DNA of 64,000 bases, from positions 371,546-435,545 of the forward strand of contig JANXBT010000001.1 in NCBI GenBank assembly GCA_025060415.1, read 5' to 3'. The stretch comes from Candidatus Bipolaricaulota bacterium. Lineage in GTDB: Bacteria; Bipolaricaulota; Bipolaricaulia; Bipolaricaulales; Bipolaricaulaceae. How positions within the stretch are numbered: the first letter of the stretch is position 1; each line of letters opens with the position of its first letter. Positions 39,741 through 48,985 of the stretch are shown piece after piece. A program made the translations under genes and the position numbers. The notes beneath the pieces were generated by a model. The model was not told where the DNA came from. It saw only the letters and a list, made by a program, of their open reading frames with translations, and did no database searches.

Positions 39741-41663
39741 ATGTGCCTTGCCAACGTGTTTGTCCTGTGTTTCTGTTTGGTGGCCTTTGCTCTAGCCGCT
39801 GAGCCACCCGTTGTGCAGACACGCTACAAGCCGCTCTTGTGCGTGGACGGCTACCTTTTTCGCGATCTAAACGCTAATGGCCAGCTCGATGTTTACGAAG
39901 ATTGGCGACGTTCTGTGGATGAGCGTGTAGAAGATTTGCTCGCTCGAATGACCTTAGCCGAAAAAGTGGCGCAGATGATGCATCCCACTTTCATCCCCCG
40001 TCCAGATGGGTCGCCTCCACCATTCATGGAAAAGTGGTGCCGCGACTTGCAAATCGGGTTTGTATTGGTTCGGGACCTTCCTAGTGCCCGAGCTGCTGCG
40101 GAGTGTATGAATCGGCTCCAAGAGTGGTGCGAGCAATCGCGCTTGGGCATTCCTATAGTGGTAAGCATGGACTCCATTCATGGCTTAAGTTATGTAAATG
40201 GCGGTATCGTTTATCCTCATAACCTAGGGCTCGCGGCCATAGGGGATCTCAATTTAGTGAGAGCTTTAGTAGAAGCCGCCCGAAAAGAGCATCTTGCAGT
40301 GGGTGTGCGCATGACGCTTTCACCCAATGCCGATCTAGCTACCGAACCTCGGTGGGGGCGCGTGTACGAGTGTCCGGGTGAGGACGCCAACTTTGCTGCT
40401 GAATTCGTGCGCGTATATGTAGAAGCTTACCAAAATGGAACCGCGTTGAACAGGGACTCTATAATTTGTTGTGTTAAACACTTTCCTGGCGCTGGTCCGC
40501 AAATGGAAGGGGTGGACATGGCTCCCATCGTCTCGACTCCTGAAACCCTGCCACTTCATCTTCTGCCGTTTAAGGCGGCTATTGAAGTAGGTGTAGCGAG
40601 CGTTATGCCTTATTACAGTATTCCCTTGGCCCTGGATACCATGGCCGCGCTGGGTTCTAGAAAAACTTTACAGGACTTGTTGCGCCAAAACCTTGGTTTT
40701 ACTGGCTTCATTAACACTGACTGGGGGATGCAGTTTGGCATCCGCCAAGCAGGGATGTTTTGGGGGCGGGAGATCTCCAACGATGAAGCGCTTATCATTG
40801 GTATCGAACAGGCTGAGGTAGATGTCGTAGGTGGGGCTTCGCCTCGGGATATAAGCGATGTCGTGCGCTTGGTGGAGATTGGGAAAATCCGTGTTGAGCG
40901 AATTAATGAATCTGTACGTCGCATTCTTCGCGTCAAGTTTATGCTTGGAATTTTCGAGAACCCCTATGTCGACCCCTCTCATGCTGAAAAAATCGTCGGT
41001 TGCCCCGCGCATCAAGCGCTCTCTTTAGAGGCCGCCCGGCGTTCCCTCACGCTTATAAAAAACACCGGGATTCTGCCCCTGCGAAACGTGAATTCCATTC
41101 TGGTAGCAGGTTTGCGTGCTGGGGACGTGGATAGTCTGACCGGAGGGTGGACATCGAAGCAAACCGGGCTCACGATCGTCGAAGCCATACGGGCTTTAGC
41201 GGGCGAGGGGGTTCGTGTGCACTACGTCGCGGAAAACGTGGAGGAGGCCAGGGTTCGGGCCGCTGGTAGCGATGTTGCCATCGTGGTGGTGGGTGAACCG
41301 GCGTACGTGCATAACCCTCCTTGGGGAGCGAGCACCTTGGAGCTTACTTCATCGCAACAAAAGCTCCTGGAAGCTGTCCATGAAACGGGAACCCCTCTTG
41401 TTGTTGTGGTGTTGTTGGCGCGCCCTTATATTTTGACGTGGTGCGCGGAAAAAGCTGATGCCATAATCATCGCCTACTTGCCGGGTACGCAAGGTGCCCA
41501 AGCCATCGCAGAGGTTTTGTTTGGTCGCGTAAACCCTCAAGGTCGGCTTCCTATCCAGTTGCCTCGCAACATGGAGCAAGTGCGCAACCAGCGTAGCGAT
41601 CTCCCCGCGGACCTTACCGACCCGCTTTACGAACGCGGGTTTGGCCTCAGCTACAGTGGGTGA
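39741..41663 (+). CDS. Second GH3 family glycosidase, secreted
   Basis: The 640-aa protein is a paralog of the GH3 at 34302. It has a signal peptide (MCLANVFVLCFCLVAFALAA), an EF-hand-like loop (DLNANGQLDVYE), the GH3 barrel (RVEDLLARMTLAEKVAQMMH, TEPRWGRVYECPGEDANF, CVKHFPGAGPQMEGVD), nucleophile Asp in FINTDWGMQFGI, and the tail LYERGFGLSYSG. It differs from its paralog in the subsite loops, so the pair may handle different linkages. It lies inside the importer operon, so its products are probably imported. Confidence 0.92.
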   Translation: MCLANVFVLCFCLVAFALAAEPPVVQTRYKPLLCVDGYLFRDLNANGQLDVYEDWRRSVDERVEDLLARMTLAEKVAQMMHPTFIPRPDGSPPPFMEKWCRDLQIGFVLVRDLPSARAAAECMNRLQEWCEQSRLGIPIVVSMDSIHGLSYVNGGIVYPHNLGLAAIGDLNLVRALVEAARKEHLAVGVRMTLSPNADLATEPRWGRVYECPGEDANFAAEFVRVYVEAYQNGTALNRDSIICCVKHFPGAGPQMEGVDMAPIVSTPETLPLHLLPFKAAIEVGVASVMPYYSIPLALDTMAALGSRKTLQDLLRQNLGFTGFINTDWGMQFGIRQAGMFWGREISNDEALIIGIEQAEVDVVGGASPRDISDVVRLVEIGKIRVERINESVRRILRVKFMLGIFENPYVDPSHAEKIVGCPAHQALSLEAARRSLTLIKNTGILPLRNVNSILVAGLRAGDVDSLTGGWTSKQTGLTIVEAIRALAGEGVRVHYVAENVEEARVRAAGSDVAIVVVGEPAYVHNPPWGASTLELTSSQQKLLEAVHETGTPLVVVVLLARPYILTWCAEKADAIIIAYLPGTQGAQAIAEVLFGRVNPQGRLPIQLPRNMEQVRNQRSDLPADLTDPLYERGFGLSYSG

Positions 41664-41681
41664 AAAGGGGAGGGTGGTGGG

Positions 41682-42581
41682 ATGAGCCAGAATTTTCGCC
41701 GCAAGGGGATAGGTCATTGGCTCTCTCGCCACCCTTTCATAATCTTAGCTCTCCCCCTTGGCCTTGTAGGATACTTTGTATACGGTGGGATGTTTTGGAA
41801 TGCTTGGGTTTCCTTTACGAATTGGCGAGGATTAACCCCCACTTATGCTTTTTATGGATTTCAAAATTATTCGCGGTTGTTTGGGAGCGCTGTCTTCGCC
41901 GTCGCCTTAAAGAACACGCTTTTGCTTTTCTTGACTATTCCCGTTTGCATTGTCGTAGGGTTCATTTTGGCTGTTCTATTGGACCAAAACATTCGAGGTA
42001 CGGGGATTTTCAGAAATCTCTTGCTTCTTCCTTATGCACTTTCGTTTGTGGTAACAGGCACGATCTGGGCTTGGATGTACAACCCGTCTAAAGGAATTTT
42101 AAACGCCCTGTTGCGACAGATCGGTTTGGCCCGTTGGCAGGGGATGTGGCATACCAGTCAAGAAACTGTAATGTACGCGATTGTTCTAGCTTTGGTGTGG
42201 CAATTTTCTGGTTATGCCGCGCTTGTCCTGTTGGCAGGCATCCGTTCCGTACCAGAAGTGCAAATCAAAGCGGCTTTGCTAGAAGGTGCCACGCGGTTTC
42301 GTATTTACCGAAAAATCATCGTTCCTCAGCTGAAAGGGGCGGTCATGACGGTGGTGATAGTTATCATGATGTATGCTTTGCGCGCGTTTGATTTTATTTG
42401 GGTTCTCACTGGTGGAGGTCCAGGCTATGCCTCTCATACGCTTTCTATTATGATGTATAAGGAAGCCTTCCAGGCCACACGTTTCGCCTATGCCGCGGCT
42501 ATTGCAAACGTCTTGTTAGGGCTTACTTTAATCCTTGTCCTTCCCTATCTTTATTGGATGCACAGGAGAGCCGGGCAATGA
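41682..42581 (+). CDS. Sugar ABC transporter permease (MalF-like)
   Basis: The 299-aa protein has six predicted helices. The EAA loop that contacts the ATPase is LLEGATRFRIYRKIIVPQLK. The N-terminal GMFWNAWVSFTNWRGLTPTY is usual for MalF/UgpA-type subunits of oligosaccharide importers. Its stop overlaps the next start by ATGA. Confidence 0.92.
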   Translation: MSQNFRRKGIGHWLSRHPFIILALPLGLVGYFVYGGMFWNAWVSFTNWRGLTPTYAFYGFQNYSRLFGSAVFAVALKNTLLLFLTIPVCIVVGFILAVLLDQNIRGTGIFRNLLLLPYALSFVVTGTIWAWMYNPSKGILNALLRQIGLARWQGMWHTSQETVMYAIVLALVWQFSGYAALVLLAGIRSVPEVQIKAALLEGATRFRIYRKIIVPQLKGAVMTVVIVIMMYALRAFDFIWVLTGGGPGYASHTLSIMMYKEAFQATRFAYAAAIANVLLGLTLILVLPYLYWMHRRAGQ

Positions 42582-43399
42582 GCACTCTAGTGGGACGCGG
42601 TCTCGTAGTTACGGTGCTTGTTGTGGTAACGCTGCTCTACCTTCTCCCCCTATGGGGAGCATTTACCACCTCTTTAAAAACCGACGAGGAAATAGACCTT
42701 ACTTCGCCGATCGCTTGGCCCCAACGTCCCACCGCTTCTGGATATATTGGTGCTTTTAACCACCTAAAGCGCGCACTATTGAATAGTGTCCTGATAACCG
42801 TCGGGGGAACATTTGGATCGGTCGGGTTAGGAGCCATTTGCGGCTATGTGCTGGCCTTGCATAGTTTTCCTGGGGCCAACCTTGTCTTTTTGCTGCTCGC
42901 TGCGGGCATCTTTTTGCCCTTCCAGGCTATCTTAATCCCGCTTTTCCAAACTGTCCGCGCATTGAGGTTGTACGATACCATCGGGGGGATTGTCTTGGCA
43001 CATACGGCTTATGGGATACCCATGTGCGCGGTGATGTTTAAAACCTTTTATTCTGAAGTGCCAAAGGCGCTGGTTCGCCAAGCTTTAACTGATGGAAGCA
43101 GTCCATGGAGGTTTTATTGGAGAGTTGTGCTTCCAAGTACTAAATTGGCCACGGTGACTATACTAATTTTCCAATTCACCTCTATTTGGAACGAGCTCCT
43201 ATTTGGTTTGGTGCTGGGTGGCCCCCGTTCGATGCCCGCCACCGTGGCGCTTAATAACCTAGTAGGAACCTTAGCGGCTCAATGGAATATCCAAATGGCA
43301 GGCTCGCTTCTTCTCGCCGTCCCAGTGCTCATTGTATACGCTTTCCTTGGTCGCTACCTCGTACGAGGTTATATGGCGGGAGCGGTAACGGCCGTTTGA
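42578..43399 (+). CDS. Sugar ABC transporter permease (MalG-like)
   Basis: The 273-aa protein has six helices and the EAA loop QALTDGSSPWRFYWRVVLPS. The N-terminal LLYLLPLWGAFTTSLKTDEE is typical of MalG/UgpE. It pairs with the MalF-like protein. Confidence 0.92.
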   Translation: MSTLVGRGLVVTVLVVVTLLYLLPLWGAFTTSLKTDEEIDLTSPIAWPQRPTASGYIGAFNHLKRALLNSVLITVGGTFGSVGLGAICGYVLALHSFPGANLVFLLLAAGIFLPFQAILIPLFQTVRALRLYDTIGGIVLAHTAYGIPMCAVMFKTFYSEVPKALVRQALTDGSSPWRFYWRVVLPSTKLATVTILIFQFTSIWNELLFGLVLGGPRSMPATVALNNLVGTLAAQWNIQMAGSLLLAVPVLIVYAFLGRYLVRGYMAGAVTAV

Positions 43400-43414
43400 A
43401 GAAAGGAGGAGACG

Positions 43415-44569
43415 ATGGCTTCCGTCACCGTAAAAAATCTCTTCGTCTCTTACCATCGCGGCAGGACTATAGCTGTGGATCATGTTTCTTTCGCTGTAGA
43501 AGATGGGAAATTTTGTGTACTTTTGGGACCATCTGGGTGCGGGAAAACCACCATCCTTCATTGCATCGCTGGACTGATTCGTCCTACATCCGGGGAGATC
43601 ATCATTGGTGAACGTGTTGTCACTTCTACGGAGAAAAACATCTTTGTACGTCCTCAAGAGCGGAACGTAGCTATGGTTTTCCAGGAATACGCTCTCTATC
43701 CAAACTTGACGGTGCGTGAAAACCTAGCGTTTCCTCTAGAGTGCCAAAGGCTGCCTAAAAAGGAGATCGCGGCTCGGGTGCAGTCTGTTGCTGAATTGCT
43801 AGGGATTACTGATCTCCTCCATCGCAGACCGGCCCAGCTTTCTGGTGGGCAACGCCAGCGTGTCGCCTTGGGGCGGGCTTTAGTGCGGCAGCCCACTGTT
43901 TTTCTCCTTGATGAGCCCTTGGGAAACCTTGATGCCCAGCTTCGAGTACAAGTCAGATATGAACTCAAGCGTATTCAGCGCCAGCTACGCGCCACCATGA
44001 TTTATGTAACGCATGATCAAACCGAGGCTTTGACCCTTGCCGATAAAATTGTGCTTTTGAGGAGCGGAAAGATCGAGCAAGAGGGCAGTCCTCAAGAAAT
44101 GTACGAGAAACCTGCCAACCTTTTTGTGGCTGGATTTATTGGTTCCCCGCCCATGAATTTTATCGAGGGCCAGGTCTTAACCTGTGAGGGCATGCTTCTG
44201 ATCGATGCTGGAATTTTTAAAGTGCGTGCAGAAGCTTTGGGCATTGCCAAAAATCTTGCACCCGGAACCAAAGTCATGTTAGGGGTTCGCCCGGCGGACA
44301 TTAATGCTCGACCTTCCTCCCCCCAGGATCTTCTCCTCCCTGCTATTGTGGACCTGCTTGAACCCTTGGGCGATAGCGCTGTTGTTCATGTTCTAAGTGG
44401 AAACTTTAAGTTTACCGCCAAATGGGAAGGAGGGTCTCTAAAACCTGGGGGTTTAGTTTCTTTGTTTTTAAACCCGCGAAAAATTCACGTTTTTACTTTG
44501 CCCGATGGGATGAGGGTATCTAAAATTGAGGACGGTGCGGCGGGCCGGGCGGAGGAAGCCTTTCCGTGA
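43415..44569 (+). CDS. Sugar ABC transporter ATPase (MalK/UgpC type), 3' end in the dnaJ repeat
   Basis: The 384-aa ATPase has Walker [11 protein letters not shown]-loop [12 protein letters not shown], signature [15 protein letters not shown], Walker [12 protein letters not shown], switch His in [14 protein letters not shown] and a C-terminal TOBE/regulatory domain. The family homology ends near [10 protein letters not shown]. The last residues ([11 protein letters not shown]) are read from the junction and the dnaJ repeat, and the stop lies inside the repeat. It overlaps the dnaJ end by 50 bp, tail to tail. Confidence 0.92.
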   Translation: MASVTVKNLFVSYHRGRTIAVDHVSFAVEDGKFCVLLGPSGCGKTTILHCIAGLIRPTSGEIIIGERVVTSTEKNIFVRPQERNVAMVFQEYALYPNLTVRENLAFPLECQRLPKKEIAARVQSVAELLGITDLLHRRPAQLSGGQRQRVALGRALVRQPTVFLLDEPLGNLDAQLRVQVRYELKRIQRQLRATMIYVTHDQTEALTLADKIVLLRSGKIEQEGSPQEMYEKPANLFVAGFIGSPPMNFIEGQVLTCEGMLLIDAGIFKVRAEALGIAKNLAPGTKVMLGVRPADINARPSSPQDLLLPAIVDLLEPLGDSAVVHVLSGNFKFTAKWEGGSLKPGGLVSLFLNPRKIHVFTLPDGMRVSKIEDGAAGRAEEAFP

Positions 44570-45646
44570 AGGCCTGCAAGAGCCGGCGCTCCTCCCGCCC
44601 CAGCCTCTTGGGGATCACCACGCGCAGCCGCACCTTGAGGTCGCCGCGGCCCTGGGGGCCCGGAAGCCCGCGGCCCCGCAGCACCAGCACCCCGTCCGGC
44701 TCCGTGCCCTCCGGGACCTCCAGCTCCGCCTCGCCCTCCAGGGTGGGCACGCGGATCCTCCCCCCGAGGACGAGGGTGGCGTAGTGCACGGGGACCTCCA
44801 CCCAGAGGTCCCGCCCCTGCCGGGCGAACAGGGGATGGGGTTGGATTTCCACGACCACGTGGAGGTCCCCGGGCGGCCCGCCGGCCACGCCGGCGTTGCC
44901 CTGCCCGGGGAAGACAAGGCGCGCCCCGTCCTCCACGCCTGCGGGGATGGCGAGGGTAACCTCCGCCCGTTCCCGGGTGCGGCCGCTCCCCTTGCAGCCC
45001 GGGCAGGGGGACTCCGGGACCTCCCCCACGCCCCCGCACTCCGGGCAGGTGCGCACGTTCACGAACGTGCCGAACATGGAGAACTGGCGGTACTCGATGC
45101 GGCCGGTGCCGCGGCAGGTAGGGCAGGTCCGCAGACCCGTGCCCGGCGTCAGGCCGCTCCCCCCGCAGCGGGAACAGGCCGCGTAGCGGGGGAGGGAAGC
45201 GCGCAGGGTCGTGCCGAAGGCAGCGTCCTCCAGGGTGAGGCGCACGCGGTACTCCAGGTCCTCCCCGCGCTGGGCCCGGCTGGCGGGGCGGGCCCGCCGG
45301 CCCTCCCCAAAGAAGAGGTTGAAGATCTCCTCGAACGCGGAGGGGCCGAAGAACTCCTCGAAGGCCTCGCGGGTGCGGCGGAATCCTTCAGGCCCGAAGT
45401 CCACGCTCTGCTCCGGCCCCACGTGCCCAAAGCGGTCGTACTGGGCTCGCTTCACCGGGTCCGAAAGCACCTCGTAGGCCTCGGCGATCTTGCGGAACTT
45501 CCGCTCCGCCTCCTTTTTGTCGCCTTTATAGACGTCGGGGTGGTACTGCTTGGCGAGCCGGCGGAAGGCCCGCTTGATCTCCTCTTGGGTGGCGTTGCGG
45601 GGAACGCTCAGGATCTCGTAGTAGTCCTCCGCAGGGGGCATGGGGA

Positions 45647-45650
<4 letters not shown>
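44520..45650 (-). CDS. dnaJ: Chaperone DnaJ with a hybrid C-terminal end
   Basis: The 376-aa co-chaperone has a J domain ([20 protein letters not shown] and YHPDVYKG with the HPD motif), a G/F-like linker, four zinc motifs ([32 protein letters not shown]) and the two client-binding domains. GTG 45650 overlaps the dnaK stop by GTGA. ATG 45641 is an alternative start. The native tail (PQPPPPRRPGSEAAL, kept in the left copy) is replaced by [10 protein letters not shown], whose last codons and stop are island DNA. The core is complete, so it is probably functional. Confidence 0.95.
44554..45127. repeat. Right direct repeat of the dnaJ 3' region (574 bp)
   Basis: Partner of 33132-33705. This copy lies inside the intact dnaJ gene, and its outer (5' dnaJ) side continues into native gene sequence, while its inner side ends at the island junction. 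Confidence 0.93.
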
Positions 45651-47418
<1,768 letters not shown>

Positions 47419-47422
<4 letters not shown>

Positions 47423-47874
47423 CCGGGCTCACCTCCCTTGGGGCCGAGGCTGACCTTGACCTTAGCCGGCCGGAGGACCCGCCCCTGGCGGGTCCAGCCG
47501 CGCTCGAACTCGGCGAGGACCGTGTTTTTGGGCTCCGCCGAGGCCTCCGCGGCCACGGCCTCGTGGTAGAGGGGGTCGAAGGCCTCCCCCACGGCCGGGA
47601 TGGGCTGGCAGCCCAGGCGCGCCAGGATCTCCGTGAACAGCCGGTGCACCGCCCGCAGGCCCTCCTGCAGCTGCGCGGGGTCCTGGTCGGCGGCGAGGGC
47701 CCGCTCCAGGGCCTCATAAACGTGGAGGAACAGAAGCACGGCCTCGTCCAGGGCCCGCTCCCGCCACAGCTCCCGCTCCCGGGCCACCGCCTTCTTGTAG
47801 TTGTCGAACTCGGCGGCCAGGCGCAGGAGCTCCTCCTTCAGGCGCCCCTCTTGGGTCAGGGCCTCCTCGTTCAT
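47419..47874 (-). CDS. grpE: Nucleotide exchange factor GrpE
   Basis: The 151-aa protein has the long N-terminal helix ([20 protein letters not shown]) and the C-terminal beta domain with [13 protein letters not shown] and [12 protein letters not shown]. It releases ADP from DnaK. ATG 47874 overlaps the hrcA stop by ATGA. A GTG 15 nt upstream is less likely. Confidence 0.95.
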
Positions 47875-48881
47875 GGCGCACCCCCGCACTGGAGGAGGAG
47901 GGACTGGAGGCGGCTGGCGAGGTAGCGCACGGCGGAGAAGGCGCGGGCGTAGTCGAGCCAGAGGGGGCCGGCCACGCCCAGCACCCCCTGGCCGGGGAAG
48001 TAGGGGGCGGTGACGAGGGTGAGCTCCCGCAGTTCCGGGACGAGGTCCTCCCCCACGTGGGCCAGGACCCCTTCCCGGCCGGCCCGCAGCTCCGCGATCA
48101 GCGCGGCGAACCCGCGCTCATCCTCCATGAGCCGCAGGAGGTCGCGCACCCGGGCCAGGGCCCACTCCGGGGAGTGGGCGCCGAGCTCGGAGAGAAGCTG
48201 GGGCCAGCCCTCCGCGAAGAGGGGGAGGGCGGGCGCGTCCGCGGTGAGCTCCTGGAGGAGGCGGTAGGCGGTGTGCACGGCGCGGCCCTGCCAGGGCTCG
48301 GGCGGGGGGGTCGGGGCCGGGGCCCGCAGCCGGGCTGCCAGCCAGGCCTCGGCCTCCCGCTCCTCCTCCGGGCTCAGGTCGGCGGGGACGGAGACCAGGC
48401 GGGCCTCCAGGACGCCGAAGGCGGAGAAGGTGGCGGCCAAGGCCCTTCCGGGCTCCACCGCCCGCAGGACCACCCCCCGGCAGGGGAGGGCCTCCCCCTT
48501 GGGGGGGATGACGAACCCCAGCTGTCCGGTCATGGCGGAGAGGAGGAGGGCGGTGCGGCGCAGGAGCTCGGCCAGGGGGGGCAGGCCGGGCCGGGGGTGG
48601 GGCTCCGCGGGCAGGCGCTCGGCCTTGGCGTCCAGTTCGGCCACGGCCAGGAGCCACTGGGCGAAGAACCGGAACCCCTGCACCGTGGGGACCCGGCCGG
48701 CGGAGACGTGGGGCTTGTAGAGGTAGCCCTCCTCCTCCAGGGCGTGGAGCTCGTTGCGGATGGTGGCGGGGCTCAGGCGGTGGCGGTAGACCCGCACGAT
48801 CTCCTGGGAGGAGACGGGACGGCGGGTGTGGATGTAGCGGTCCACCACCTCCGCCAGGATGCGCGCCCTCCGGCCCTTCAT
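47871..48881 (-). CDS. hrcA: Heat-shock repressor HrcA
   Basis: The 336-aa repressor has an N-terminal winged helix (RYIHTRRPVSSQEIVRVYRH, LSPATIRNELHALEEEGYLY, KPHVSAGRVPT) and a GAF-like C-terminal domain. ATG 48881 lies at the edge of its own CIRCE operator. TTG 48887 is an alternative start. It is first in the heat-shock operon and would repress it until chaperones are titrated by unfolded protein. Confidence 0.95.
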   Translation of the reverse strand: MKGRRARILAEVVDRYIHTRRPVSSQEIVRVYRHRLSPATIRNELHALEEEGYLYKPHVSAGRVPTVQGFRFFAQWLLAVAELDAKAERLPAEPHPRPGLPPLAELLRRTALLLSAMTGQLGFVIPPKGEALPCRGVVLRAVEPGRALAATFSAFGVLEARLVSVPADLSPEEEREAEAWLAARLRAPAPTPPPEPWQGRAVHTAYRLLQELTADAPALPLFAEGWPQLLSELGAHSPEWALARVRDLLRLMEDERGFAALIAELRAGREGVLAHVGEDLVPELRELTLVTAPYFPGQGVLGVAGPLWLDYARAFSAVRYLASRLQSLLLQCGGAP

Positions 48882-48907
48882 TAGCAATCACCCCCTGGAA
48901 GTGCTAA
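48881..48907. promoter_or_regulatory. CIRCE operator
   Basis: TTAGCAATC-N9-AAGTGCTAA (48881-48889, spacer, 48899-48907) matches the CIRCE consensus TTAGCACTC-N9-GAGTGCTAA at 16 of 18 arm positions. It covers the likely start of transcription and touches the hrcA start codon. Confidence 0.88.
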
Positions 48908-48911
48908 AGAT

Positions 48912-48939
48912 ATGATAGGCCGCAGGGCCCCAAAGTCAA
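48912..48939 (-). promoter_or_regulatory. Promoter of the hrcA-grpE-dnaK-dnaJ operon
   Basis: TTGACT (48939-48934) and TATCAT (48917-48912) are 16 nt apart on the minus strand. Transcription would begin near 48905, inside the CIRCE element. Confidence 0.7.
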
Positions 48940-48985
48940 GCCCGCTCAGGCTTGGCACGCTCCCCACCCCAGGGGAAGCCGAACC

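Larger units (their letters stand above)
33707..44553. mobile_element. Integrated sugar-use island between dnaJ repeats
   Basis: About 10.8 kb has visibly lower GC, more A/T-ending codons and stronger canonical promoters than its surroundings. It holds two GH3 genes, a ROK regulator, a CBM9-like protein and a full sugar ABC importer. The 574-bp direct repeats at both ends, and the way the two dnaJ copies are cut, match a single crossover between a circular molecule carrying a dnaJ segment and the chromosome. No integrase, transposase or tRNA attachment site is visible, so the 'mobile' label rests on structure alone. A repeat-driven assembly error is the main alternative. Confidence 0.65.
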
